Source of the DNA: Nitrospira sp.
Lineage (GTDB): Bacteria; Nitrospirota; Nitrospiria; Nitrospirales; Nitrospiraceae
Assembly: GCA_024998705.1 (NCBI GenBank)
Contig: JACOEF010000494.1
Location: 1 to 10,075, forward strand
DNA length: 10,075 bases
Direction of reading: 5' to 3'
Below are positions 1 to 6,040 of this stretch, one piece after another. A program made the translations under genes and the position numbers. How positions within the stretch are numbered: position 1 is the stretch's first letter; each line of letters starts with the position of its first letter. The notes beneath the pieces are model-generated. The model ran no database searches. It had not been told where the DNA came from and was given only the letters and a program-made list of their open reading frames with translations.

Positions 1-158
1 AGTGACCAGACCAGCAGTTCCTGACTGAAGGCTCCCCGGACATCGATGCCGAAGGCCGGCAGCACAATGTTCACCAGCACCCTGACGGTAATCGACAGGG
101 TCAGGTAAATGAGAATGTTCGAAATGAGAAGCAGCCCGATACCCTTCAACGACTTCAT
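1..158 (-). CDS. htpX: HtpX-like membrane zinc metalloprotease, N-terminal part only
   Basis: The reverse strand from 158 reads 52 codons to the window edge, beginning MKSLKGIGLLLISNILIYLT. A basic start followed by a long hydrophobic segment (about residues 6-35), then a loop and a second hydrophobic start (LLVW), matches the N-terminus of HtpX proteases. These are integral inner-membrane M48 metalloproteases that degrade misfolded membrane proteins under envelope stress. The start is well supported: a perfect AGGAGG (positions 170-165) sits 6 bases before the ATG. The catalytic HExxH motif would lie beyond the left edge, so the family call rests on the N-terminal hydrophobic pattern alone. 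Another small membrane protein with a similar first helix remains possible. The gene is divergent from the cupredoxin gene. Confidence 0.7.
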   Translation of the reverse strand, partial: MKSLKGIGLLLISNILIYLTLSITVRVLVNIVLPAFGIDVRGAFSQELLVWS

Positions 159-227
159 ATCTTTCCTCCTTGGCGGCCCGTTCTGCTCGCGCGCTTGTTC
201 CACAGAGAGGAACGAACCTTGGGTGAT

Positions 228-256
228 ATTATACCGGATCTCGAGCCGATTGTTGG
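228..256 (-). promoter_or_regulatory. Candidate sigma-70-type promoter for htpX
   Basis: On the reverse strand a perfect TATAAT occupies 233-228, 70 bases before the htpX start codon. The hexamer 17 bases further upstream (256-251) reads CCAACA, only a partial match to TTGACA. The -10 element is strong and the -35 weak, so this may depend on an activator. Confidence 0.4.
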
Positions 257-368
257 ACCCTTGGGCAACGGGGTCTATCGCGTCTCGATGTTCAGAGATA
301 ATACCAGGTTCCCTTCCAGTCAAGTTGCCTGCTCGGTTGACCGACTCCGGCGCCTTCTGCTAGAACCC

Positions 369-821
369 ATGCGTATGAGGAACGGCGACGGTGTGCGATG
401 GCTGAGTATGGCCTGGGCATTGGCCCTTGGGATGGTCGGGAGTCCGGCGCTTAGCATCGGGGCCGACCAGGCACCACAGGTTCCGCCGCACCAGGTCCCG
501 ATCGATCAACTGGACGGCATTCAACGGGCCACGATTATTCTCGACAGCTACTCCTATACGCCGCAACATGTGCTCGTCCAGGCAGGAAAACCCGTCGAAT
601 TCATTTTGACCAGCATCACGACCATTACTCCGCACAATTTTCTCCTCAAGGACGAGGCGGCGGGGCTGTCTATAGAACGTGATGTGTCCTCGGGACGCAC
701 GGTCACGGTGCAGTTCACTGTGACGAAGCCTGGTCGCTATCGCTTCTATTGCGACAAGAAACTGCTGTTCTTCCCCAGCCATCAGGAAAAGGGCATGGAA
801 GGCGTGCTGGAAGTTAGATAA
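369..821 (+). CDS. Secreted cupredoxin-domain protein with a type 1 copper site
   Basis: This is a small exported copper protein of the plastocyanin/azurin fold, about 148-150 residues. Two in-frame ATGs (369 and 375) are candidate starts and neither has a clear ribosome binding site. An earlier TTG in the same frame at 195 would only add a tail that does not look coding. After the start comes a signal-peptide-like stretch (WLSMAWALALGMVG), with probable cleavage near PALS. The C-terminal half is a beta-rich cupredoxin domain with the ligands expected for a type 1 site: His in PHNF, then Cys in FYCDK, His in PSHQ and Met in KGMEG. It most likely carries electrons, or copper, in the periplasm. 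Its stop lies 12 bases before the proposed start of the squalene synthase, so the two are probably co-transcribed. The partner of this cupredoxin cannot be told from the sequence. Confidence 0.82.
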   Translation: MRMRNGDGVRWLSMAWALALGMVGSPALSIGADQAPQVPPHQVPIDQLDGIQRATIILDSYSYTPQHVLVQAGKPVEFILTSITTITPHNFLLKDEAAGLSIERDVSSGRTVTVQFTVTKPGRYRFYCDKKLLFFPSHQEKGMEGVLEVR

Positions 822-833
822 GAAGGTTGTTCC

Positions 834-1874
834 ACGGCTATCGACTCCGCAAGACACGAACTCCTCCACGGTATCCTCAAGCAGGTTTCCCGGTCGTTTT
901 ATCTGACCCTCAATGTGCTACCGGCGACGGTACGCGACCAGATGGGGTTGGCCTATCTCTTTGCGCGTGCCGCCGACACGATTGCGGATACCAATCTGAT
1001 CAGCCGCGAACAGCGACTCGGTTATCTCAATCAGTTTCGAGCTCAGTTCACCGCCGGCTCGGTCGCCCGACAAGATGTGCAGGCGATCCAAACTGCACTG
1101 GTGCCGCATCAAGCGGACTCTGCGGAACGTGTCTTGTTGCAGCGGTTGGAAGACTGTTTGGCGCTGTATGACGGGTTCGATTCTGCCGATCAAGACCGCA
1201 TTCGATGGTTGATGGGGGTGTTGCCGGATGGGATGGCCATGGATCTCGCGTATTTTCGCGGCGAGTCGGCGCAGGAGCTGACGGCTTTTCAAACGCTGGC
1301 CGAATTGGACCAATACACCTACTACGTTGCGGGTTGTGTCGGAGAGTTCTGGACCCGGATGGTCTGCGCGCATTGTCCGTCGATGGCGCAGTGGGATGTG
1401 ACGCAGATGTCAGCCATCGGCGTGCGATTCGGTAAAGGATTGCAGCTCACGAATATCGTGAAGGATATTGCCCGGGATCTTCATCATGGCCGCTGTTATG
1501 TTCCGGAGTCGCTACTTCGAGAGGTGGGCCTGATGCCGGCTGATTTGCTCGAGCCGGACAGCCTTCCCAAATTCAGGCCGGTTCTGATGCGGCTGATCAA
1601 AATGGCCATGGAACACTTGGATCAGGGCTGGATGTACACCATGGCCATTCCACGCCTGGAAATCCGCCAACGCTTGGCCTGCATGTGGCCGATCCTATTG
1701 GCCGGGGAAACGCTCAAACGTGTGGCCGCTGCGCCCGATCTCCTCGACCCGGCGGTCAATGTCAAAGTGCCGCGCTCGGTCGTCTATCGTGTGATGGCAC
1801 TCACCACCTGCACCGGCGCGTGCGGCTATGTCGGTACGGCCTACTGGGGACGCCTGCGAAAGCAGGTTGTCTAG
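834..1874 (+). CDS. Squalene/phytoene synthase family protein (probable squalene synthase)
   Basis: The enzyme condenses two prenyl diphosphates head to head; the likely product is squalene for hopanoid synthesis. Both aspartate-rich motifs are present: DTIAD (residues 48-52 from position 834) and DIARD (211-215) inside a GLQLTN...GRCYVP context. The segment DQYTYYVAGCVG (about 159-170) resembles the YVAG region of squalene synthases. The length from 834, 346 residues, fits the squalene synthase group better than shorter phytoene synthases. The start is a problem. Conserved-looking coding (VSRSFYLTL) extends upstream of the first canonical in-frame start, GTG at 915, yet the frame holds no ATG, GTG or TTG back to the cupredoxin stop at 819-821. 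I place the start at ACG 834, 7 bases after AGAAGG (821-826), as the least bad choice. ATC at 840, or a base error turning ATG into ACG, are alternatives. Confidence 0.85.
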   Translation, partial: TAIDSARHELLHGILKQVSRSFYLTLNVLPATVRDQMGLAYLFARAADTIADTNLISREQRLGYLNQFRAQFTAGSVARQDVQAIQTALVPHQADSAERVLLQRLEDCLALYDGFDSADQDRIRWLMGVLPDGMAMDLAYFRGESAQELTAFQTLAELDQYTYYVAGCVGEFWTRMVCAHCPSMAQWDVTQMSAIGVRFGKGLQLTNIVKDIARDLHHGRCYVPESLLREVGLMPADLLEPDSLPKFRPVLMRLIKMAMEHLDQGWMYTMAIPRLEIRQRLACMWPILLAGETLKRVAAAPDLLDPAVNVKVPRSVVYRVMALTTCTGACGYVGTAYWGRLRKQVV

Positions 1875-2264
1875 ACTCGCCGCGTTTCTTTTTCTCTGCC
1901 CTCAGAAATTCACGGGCGCTATTTCTCTCGAGTCCTACATCCAACACTGGGAGGAGTATGGGTGCTCTTTCCCATCTTCCTCAATGGGGTGCCTGGCTGA
2001 CTTCCCGCTGCGCGCGTCCAACGAGGGCCTTCTTTGTATTTTTCTTCCGGTCGTGGATGGAGCGGATGCGCGACGAGGCGACACCATCGCGCCAAAAGCA
2101 TGTCCAGGGGGAAGATAAGGAAAGTCGGAGACGACATGCTGCCGAAGGGCAGCGTCTCATAGGAGCTTGCGTGGAAGGAGAAGAACACTCAGCCAGCTGT
2201 CTAGATGCAACGCGTTCAGGTGTCGCCGAGGCCGTGCGCCGTTCGTCAACCGCGACCCCCTCTC
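1875..2264. other. Convergent intergenic region with no supported gene
   Basis: These 390 bases separate the 3' ends of the synthase gene (plus strand) and the ferredoxin cassette (minus strand). Open frames exist on both strands. None has a good start signal, a recognisable motif or a believable protein composition, and all run into neighbouring genes in the wrong frame. A pyrimidine-rich tract (about 1885-1898) lies just after the synthase stop, and a hairpin is present at 2128-2158. A decayed gene cannot be excluded. Confidence 0.6.
2128..2158 (-). terminator. Candidate hairpin terminator for the minus-strand cassette
   Basis: Read on the minus strand, GCTGCC (2153-2148) and GGCAGC (2143-2138) form a 6-bp stem around a CTTC loop. 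Outer arms GAGAC (2158-2154) and GTCTC (2132-2128) pair as well, leaving 5 unpaired bases on one side. A moderately T-rich stretch follows. It lies about 105 bases beyond the last stop of the cassette. The T tract is poor, so termination is only a suggestion. Confidence 0.3.
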
Positions 2265-2492
2265 TTACTTCTTCTGCGGCTCCAGTAGCTTCTCGCCCTT
2301 CTTGAACACTGCATAGATCGCTTGCGATGGGCAGGCGTCGAGACACAATCGGCAGCTTTCCAGGCAGCGCGAGGGATCGAACTTGTAGGGCGGCGTAGAG
2401 AGCCAGGCGCTGGTCGGGCAGATGGGGACGCAAATGGCTTGGTGGGTGCAACGGTCGGGATGGCGGACCAGGTGATCGCGGATAACCAGCAT
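2265..2492 (-). CDS. Small dicluster ferredoxin-like protein lacking one cluster cysteine
   Basis: This 75-residue protein has two ferredoxin-type cysteine motifs and is probably a soluble electron carrier. Motif II (C43, C47, C50, C54-P) holds four cysteines. Motif I has C15, C21 and C25-P, but position 18, where the canonical CxxCxxCxxxCP pattern needs its second cysteine, is Gln. The first cluster would have only three cysteine ligands, which suggests [3Fe-4S] or a non-cysteine ligand. I chose ATG at 2492 because AAGGAG (2506-2501) lies 8 bases upstream. The preceding 22 codons also have markedly lower third-position GC than the body of the gene. Longer alternatives are ATG 2537 and GTG 2561; the latter overlaps the upstream stop as GTGA and has its own AAGGAG. 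It is the last gene of the minus-strand cassette. Confidence 0.8.
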   Translation of the reverse strand: MLVIRDHLVRHPDRCTHQAICVPICPTSAWLSTPPYKFDPSRCLESCRLCLDACPSQAIYAVFKKGEKLLEPQKK

Positions 2493-2557
2493 GGGTTTTA
2501 CTCCTTCGAAGAGACCTTGCGAGAAAATCTCGAACATGTTTTTTTGTGGGAGGCTGC

Positions 2558-2971
2558 TCACTTCCACTCCTTGACCAGGTCTTTGATCCGGTCTTTCAAC
2601 TCTGGGATCTGTTCCATATTGTTGCGAATCGCCCCCAAGATATTTTCGAGGCGGGCGGTGCGTTGCGCATCTTGATCCTTCTTGAGCAGTTGATCGTACC
2701 CGGCGTAGGCCTCCGGATGTTTCGCTGCGAGGTAGCTGCGGCCTGCCTGCAGGGCCTCCCCCAATTCGTACGGCTCCGTCGTCAGCGGCGGAAGCACCAC
2801 GAAGGATCCGTCTGTGCAGAACAGCGCGGCTGCGCCGGCCTTGCTCTTGAGGGGGGTGACTGCTTCAACAGTTGTCCCCACGAGTTGCTCCCACTGGCAA
2901 AGCAGGCCCGGGAAGGTCTTCATGTAGGCCACCTTTTCCATGTTGGCCTTCCATTTGTCGTCGGCTGGCAT
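2558..2971 (-). CDS. Uncharacterised protein in the ferredoxin cassette
   Basis: I do not recognise a family for this 137-residue protein. It looks soluble, with no signal peptide or membrane segment. The first half (residues about 20-75) has a mixed, probably beta-containing composition with two isolated cysteines (CQWEQL, ALFCTDG). The second half is helical and charged. Its last 40 residues, rich in Lys, Arg, Glu and Leu, could form an amphipathic helix or short coiled coil. The start at 2971 has only a weak ribosome binding site. ATG at 2941 has GGAAGG 5 bases upstream and is a reasonable alternative. It lies 34 bases after the [2Fe-2S] ferredoxin gene and 65 bases before the dicluster ferredoxin, same strand, so co-transcription is likely. 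An accessory role in iron-sulfur or redox chemistry is a guess from position only. Confidence 0.65.
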   Translation of the reverse strand: MPADDKWKANMEKVAYMKTFPGLLCQWEQLVGTTVEAVTPLKSKAGAAALFCTDGSFVVLPPLTTEPYELGEALQAGRSYLAAKHPEAYAGYDQLLKKDQDAQRTARLENILGAIRNNMEQIPELKDRIKDLVKEWK

Positions 2972-3005
2972 AGCGATCTCGCGAGAGCAGCAGGGGATAA
3001 TGGGT

Positions 3006-3356
3006 TTAGGCTTTCAACGGGGAGAGGAGGGGCCGCGGGGACTGATCGGGCATCAGGAGTCGTTCGACGACCTCCCCCTTGACGATGTGCCGCTCCATGA
3101 TTTCTCTCACGTCCGTCTCGGATGTGACGCGATACCAGATTCCCTCAGGGTAGACCACGACACTCGGCCCTTGTGCGCAATAATCGAGACAGCCGGCCTT
3201 ATTGGCGCGGACGACGCCCTTCAAGTTGAGTCGTTTCGCCTCCTGTTTGAAGCAGGCGTGGAGCGCGTCGGAGCCGAGTTTTGAGCAACTGCCGCGTGGA
3301 TCGTCTGGTTCGCGCTTGTTGGTGCACACAAAAATGTGTCGTTGATAGCCGGTCAT
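3006..3356 (-). CDS. Thioredoxin-like [2Fe-2S] ferredoxin
   Basis: This 116-residue protein has the cysteine layout of the thioredoxin-fold [2Fe-2S] ferredoxins, the same fold as NuoE and the Aquifex aeolicus ferredoxin. The probable ligands are C11, C24, C56 and C60, giving spacings of 13, 32 and 4 that agree with that family. Supporting motifs are HIFVCTNKR at the N-terminus and AGCLDYCAQGPSVVVYPEG around the last two ligands. It is expected to act as a cytoplasmic one-electron carrier. An in-frame GTG at 3371 lies 5 codons upstream. I prefer ATG 3356 because family members begin just before the first beta strand, although neither start has a strong ribosome binding site. It is the second gene of the minus-strand cassette, 38 bases after the CxxC protein. 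Confidence 0.88.
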   Translation of the reverse strand: MTGYQRHIFVCTNKREPDDPRGSCSKLGSDALHACFKQEAKRLNLKGVVRANKAGCLDYCAQGPSVVVYPEGIWYRVTSETDVREIMERHIVKGEVVERLLMPDQSPRPLLSPLKA

Positions 3357-3394
3357 ACTAGCGATTCCCACGTGGCCAGGTTCGTCGTGCGAGG

Positions 3395-3763
3395 TTACGC
3401 ACGGGCGTGAAATTGCTCGATCAATTGCTTCACGTCCGTCGAGTTCAGGAGTGAGTAGCCGGCGGCCTGGGTGCCCGCAATGGCGTCAATTTCTCGGAGA
3501 CGCAACTGTGCCCGTTGTTTGGCTTCAGGTTCCGACAAGGCGGAGGCCTGTCCCTTAGCCAGCTTGTCGAACTCCGTGCGGATGTCACGGAAATCACGCT
3601 GCAAATTCTTCATCAGCGAGCAGGGCTCACAATACCACTTCGGACTTTGATCGTACGCCGGCGACAGCCGGTCATACGTCCGTCCGAAGAAATCTTTACC
3701 CAATGAGAACTTCATTAATGCTGCGCCTGTGGCGCTGCAGGCATTACAGGATCCGGCATCCAT
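3395..3763 (-). CDS. Uncharacterised small protein with two CxxC motifs
   Basis: First gene of the minus-strand cassette, 122 residues, with no family I can name. Its N-terminal half carries two cysteine pairs, C6-x2-C9 (SCNAC) and C45-x2-C48 (YCEPC), which could bind zinc or an iron-sulfur cluster together or act as a redox disulfide. The second half (about 50-122) looks helical and charged, with a probable amphipathic segment around residues 50-95. There is no signal peptide or membrane segment. The ATG at 3763 is supported by AGGAGC (3778-3773), 9 bases upstream, although that sequence is part of a small hairpin. Clustering with two ferredoxins suggests a redox or metal-handling role. This is inference from context, not homology. 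Confidence 0.7.
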   Translation of the reverse strand: MDAGSCNACSATGAALMKFSLGKDFFGRTYDRLSPAYDQSPKWYCEPCSLMKNLQRDFRDIRTEFDKLAKGQASALSEPEAKQRAQLRLREIDAIAGTQAAGYSLLNSTDVKQLIEQFHARA

Positions 3764-3764
3764 G

Positions 3765-3779
3765 TAGGAGGTGCTCCTA
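3765..3779 (-). promoter_or_regulatory. Hairpin covering the ribosome binding site of the CxxC protein
   Basis: TAGGAG (3765-3770) and CTCCTA (3774-3779) are perfect inverted repeats around a 3-base loop. On the minus-strand transcript the 5' arm contains the Shine-Dalgarno sequence of the gene starting at 3763. Folding would hide that site. The stem is only 6 bp, so any effect on translation is uncertain. Confidence 0.35.
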
Positions 3780-3806
3780 TTAGCGGCAGTCGTCGATGGT
3801 GAGCGA

Positions 3807-3836
3807 ATCTTACCGCACTGATCTTTCTCGTAGCAA
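3807..3836 (-). promoter_or_regulatory. Candidate promoter for the minus-strand ferredoxin cassette
   Basis: On the reverse strand, TTGCTA (3836-3831) and TAAGAT (3812-3807) are separated by 18 bases. Each hexamer matches the sigma-70 consensus at 4 of 6 positions. The element lies about 45 bases before the start codon at 3763, in the divergent gap shared with alanine dehydrogenase. Confidence 0.35.
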
Positions 3837-3874
3837 GGTGCGTAGGCTCCTCACGGTGATCACGCTCAGCCATG

Positions 3875-3880
3875 TATAAT
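3875..3880 (+). promoter_or_regulatory. Candidate -10 element for alanine dehydrogenase
   Basis: A perfect TATAAT lies 44 bases upstream of the alanine dehydrogenase start, in the divergent gap. No convincing -35 hexamer is found 16-18 bases before it, so activator dependence or use of another sigma factor is possible. Confidence 0.4.
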
Positions 3881-3924
3881 GCGTAATATGAGGGCGAAAC
3901 GGTGCAGGGTGCAAGGAGGCGGTT

Positions 3925-5028
3925 ATGATCATCGGGGTTCCGAAGGAAATTAAGGACTACGAATATCGGGTGAGTGTGACGCCTGACGGTGCCCGCCTGT
4001 TACGGCAGGCCGGGCATCAGGTGGTGGTGGAGCCTTCTGCCGGACAGGGGAGCGGGTTCTCGGACGATGCCTACCGTCAGGCAGGCGCCCAGGTGGCCGG
4101 TTCCAAAGCCGAGGTGTTTCAACAGGCAGAGCTCATCGTGAAGGTGAAGGAGCCGCAGTTGTCTGAATGTACGCTGTTCCGTCCGGGGCAGGTGCTGTTT
4201 ACCTATTTGCACTTGGCGTCTTTGCCGGACCTGACCAAAGCGTTGATCGCGGCCAATATCACGGCCATTGCGTACGAGACCGTCGAGGCTCACGATCATA
4301 GTCTGCCGATGTTACGACCGATGAGCGAGATTGCCGGGCGGCTGGCCGTGCAGGTCGGGGCGCACTATCTGGGGACTTTGCAAGGAGGTCGAGGACTCTT
4401 GTTGGCCGGCGTTCCGGGGGTGCCGCCGGGACGGGTCACCGTCTTAGGGGCCGGCGTCGTGGGAACCTCAGCTGTCAGAATTGCCGTCGGGATGGGTGCA
4501 CAGGTGACGGTGGTCAACTTGGATCTTGACCGGTTACGTGTGCTTGACGATCTGTATGGCGGACGTATTGTGACGTGTGCGGCCACGGAATCGGCCATCG
4601 AACGTGCCGTCGTCGAGGCGGATTTAGTGATCGGAGCGGTGTTGGTTCCCGGTGCGCGCGCGCCGAAGGTCGTTTCGCGCGGGCTTGTGGCGAAGATGAC
4701 GCCGGGCTCTGTGATTGTCGATGTCGCGGTTGATCAGGGCGGTTGCTGTGAAACAACAAGGCCGACCACGCATTCGGATCCGATCTATGTGGTGGACGGT
4801 GTCGTGCATTACTGCGTCACGAACATGCCCGGCATCGTGCCCCATACCTCTACACGCGCGTTGACCAACGCGACGCTTCCATATGTCGTCCGGCTTGCCT
4901 CTGCTGGGGCGGAGAAAGCGATTCGATCAGATCCCGGTATTGCCAAGGGCGTGAACGTGATGAACGGCAAAATTACTTGCCAAGGTGTGGCCGATGCACA
5001 CGGCTTGCGTTTTACCCCCGTGATGTAA
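3925..5028 (+). CDS. ald: Alanine dehydrogenase
   Basis: This NAD-dependent enzyme interconverts L-alanine with pyruvate plus ammonium, linking carbon and nitrogen metabolism in the cytoplasm. The 367-residue length is typical of the family. Key residues fall at the numbers known for bacterial alanine dehydrogenases: R15 and K75 for pyruvate binding, H96 in YLHLA, and D270 in DVAVDQGG. The N-terminus ([10 protein letters not shown]) is the usual one, and the Rossmann motif GAGVVG sits at 175-180. AAGGAGG lies 6 bases before the ATG. The gene is divergent from the ferredoxin cassette and is followed 35 bases later by tRNA-Pro, so read-through into the tRNA is possible. No truncation or missing motif is seen. 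Confidence 0.97.
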   Translation: MIIGVPKEIKDYEYRVSVTPDGARLLRQAGHQVVVEPSAGQGSGFSDDAYRQAGAQVAGSKAEVFQQAELIVKVKEPQLSECTLFRPGQVLFTYLHLASLPDLTKALIAANITAIAYETVEAHDHSLPMLRPMSEIAGRLAVQVGAHYLGTLQGGRGLLLAGVPGVPPGRVTVLGAGVVGTSAVRIAVGMGAQVTVVNLDLDRLRVLDDLYGGRIVTCAATESAIERAVVEADLVIGAVLVPGARAPKVVSRGLVAKMTPGSVIVDVAVDQGGCCETTRPTTHSDPIYVVDGVVHYCVTNMPGIVPHTSTRALTNATLPYVVRLASAGAEKAIRSDPGIAKGVNVMNGKITCQGVADAHGLRFTPVM

Positions 5029-5063
5029 GACAATCCAGCTTCCCGTTTTCGGTTCTGCCCGGT

Positions 5064-5142
<79 letters not shown>

Positions 5143-5324
5143 CCGCACTTCGTGCGAGGGTATGGGGTTCTCCCAATTGCATGTCACACACAGCTGCCTG
5201 ACTTGAATCGTGTTCTTGCTCGGGGCAAGGACGCGCATCACTCCTCAGTCTCCGCCAGTCGGCGTTCATTTCTAGTTTGACGGTTCTGTTCCTGCCACGT
5301 ATCGGTAGGGCTCCCACTGTGCAC

Positions 5325-5369
5325 GCTCATGCTTTCCTACGTATCGGCCGATAAGATAGGAGCATGAGC
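5325..5369. repeat. Large inverted repeat enclosing a perfect 12-bp palindrome
   Basis: Outer arms GCTCATGCTTTCCTA (5325-5339) and TAGGAGCATGAGC (5357-5369) pair along 13 bp with a 2-base bulge. Between them lies the perfect palindrome TATCGGCCGATA (5342-5353). The 9-mer ACGTATCGG at 5339-5347 also occurs at 5297-5305, exactly 42 bases upstream. It may be a DNA operator for a dimeric regulator, an RNA structure, or both. It lies about 125 bases before the acylphosphatase start. Confidence 0.6.
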
Positions 5370-5438
5370 CTGATGATGCCGCGTAAACTTGCAAATCGCG
5401 TGACGCTCTCTGGGAGCTGTGAGAGTATCCTATGCGAG

Positions 5439-5457
5439 GCAGCGGTACTTACGCTGC
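5439..5457 (+). promoter_or_regulatory. Small hairpin in the acylphosphatase leader
   Basis: GCAGCG (5439-5444) and CGCTGC (5452-5457) pair around a 7-base loop. TGC upstream and GCA downstream could extend the stem past a 3-base bulge. No T run follows, so it is not an obvious terminator. Confidence 0.3.
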
Positions 5458-5492
5458 GCAAGGCGATTCGCTAATGAGAGGGCTGCGAGACG

Positions 5493-5783
5493 ATGACCGA
5501 GACCGGCGAACCAGTGCGCGCACGAATTCTGGTCAGTGGCCGCGTGCAAGGGGTTGGGTATCGGGCCTTCACGTGTCGCAAGGCGCTCTCGCATGGACTA
5601 ACCGGCGGCGTCGAGAATCTCGATAGCGGGCAGGTGGCGGTGGAGGCGGAAGGGAGCCGGGGCGTGCTTGAGGAATTTATCTTGGATCTCAAGAAGGGCC
5701 CCGTCGGATCGCGCGTGACGCAGGTGCAGGTGGAATGGAGTCGCGCCACGGGTCGATATCAGGATTTTACGATTAAGCAGTAG
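5493..5783 (+). CDS. acyP: Acylphosphatase
   Basis: This small cytoplasmic enzyme hydrolyses the carboxyl-phosphate bond of acylphosphates. The 96-residue length is typical. The signature loop GRVQGVGYRAF (residues 16-26) supplies the catalytic arginine R24 that binds phosphate. The second motif GGVENLDSG (38-46) supplies the catalytic asparagine N42. The rest follows the ferredoxin-like alpha/beta fold, including VAVEAEG (48-54). The start is set by family length; GAGAGG lies upstream but at a long distance, so the ribosome binding site is weak. Its stop lies 11 bases before the sigma factor reading frame, which indicates co-transcription. Its role next to a sigma factor is unclear. Confidence 0.94.
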   Translation: MTETGEPVRARILVSGRVQGVGYRAFTCRKALSHGLTGGVENLDSGQVAVEAEGSRGVLEEFILDLKKGPVGSRVTQVQVEWSRATGRYQDFTIKQ

Positions 5784-5794
5784 GTAACGGAATT

Positions 5795-6037
5795 ATGGCT
5801 CGACGTGCAGCAGTGCGACAGGATAACGCGGTGAATTCACCCGTCTCGGCTCGCCGCCCGCGCGTGGCGCGCGGGGATGAGGACGAGGATGCGGAGTCGG
5901 GGAGTCACGCCGAGGCCGAAGAGTCCGGCGCGGACAATCGTCCTGCGGAATCCGGGCGGGCCGAGGGCCTCGACACGATCAAGAGTTATCTGCGCGAGGT
6001 GCGCAAGTCAACCCTGCTGAATTTTAAACAGGAATAG
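5795..6037 (+). pseudogene. N-terminal part of the sigma factor gene, ended by an in-frame TAG
   Basis: This 80-codon frame encodes a basic start, an Asp/Glu-rich low-complexity segment (about residues 28-56), and then sigma region 1.2 (DTIKSYLREVRKSTLLNFKQE, residues 60-80). It stops at TAG 6035-6037. The frame continues without any shift as [25 protein letters not shown], the rest of a sigma-70 protein. An ungapped alignment by eye with Escherichia coli RpoS, from DATQLYLGEIGYSPLL onward, places the TAG at a single residue position with both sides in register. The stop therefore looks like a one-codon change, perhaps CAG or GAG to TAG, rather than a true gene end. It could be a sequencing or assembly error, a strain mutation, or suppressed in the cell. 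The fragment alone should not act as a sigma factor. Confidence 0.8.
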
Positions 6038-6040
6038 GCA

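Noticed and set aside
360..869. 169-codon minus-strand frame over the cupredoxin gene
   Set aside because: It is antisense to a gene with a complete type 1 copper ligand set and has no motif or ribosome binding site.
827..1171. 114-codon frame starting at TTG 827 inside the synthase region
   Set aside because: It starts near AGAAGG but is in a different frame from the conserved synthase sequence, and its peptide looks non-biological.
1849..1898. CCTGC-GAAA-GCAGG hairpin near the synthase stop followed by a T-rich tract
   Set aside because: The stem lies inside the coding sequence and the pyrimidine tract is about 20 bases away, too far for a normal intrinsic terminator.
1685..2305. 206-codon plus-strand frame crossing the end of the synthase gene
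   Set aside because: It overlaps conserved synthase coding in another frame, has a low-complexity peptide and shows no family motif.
1981..2451. 156-codon minus-strand frame in the convergent gap
   Set aside because: It overlaps the ferredoxin gene in another frame and is rich in Ser/Arg/Pro, typical of a shadow frame.
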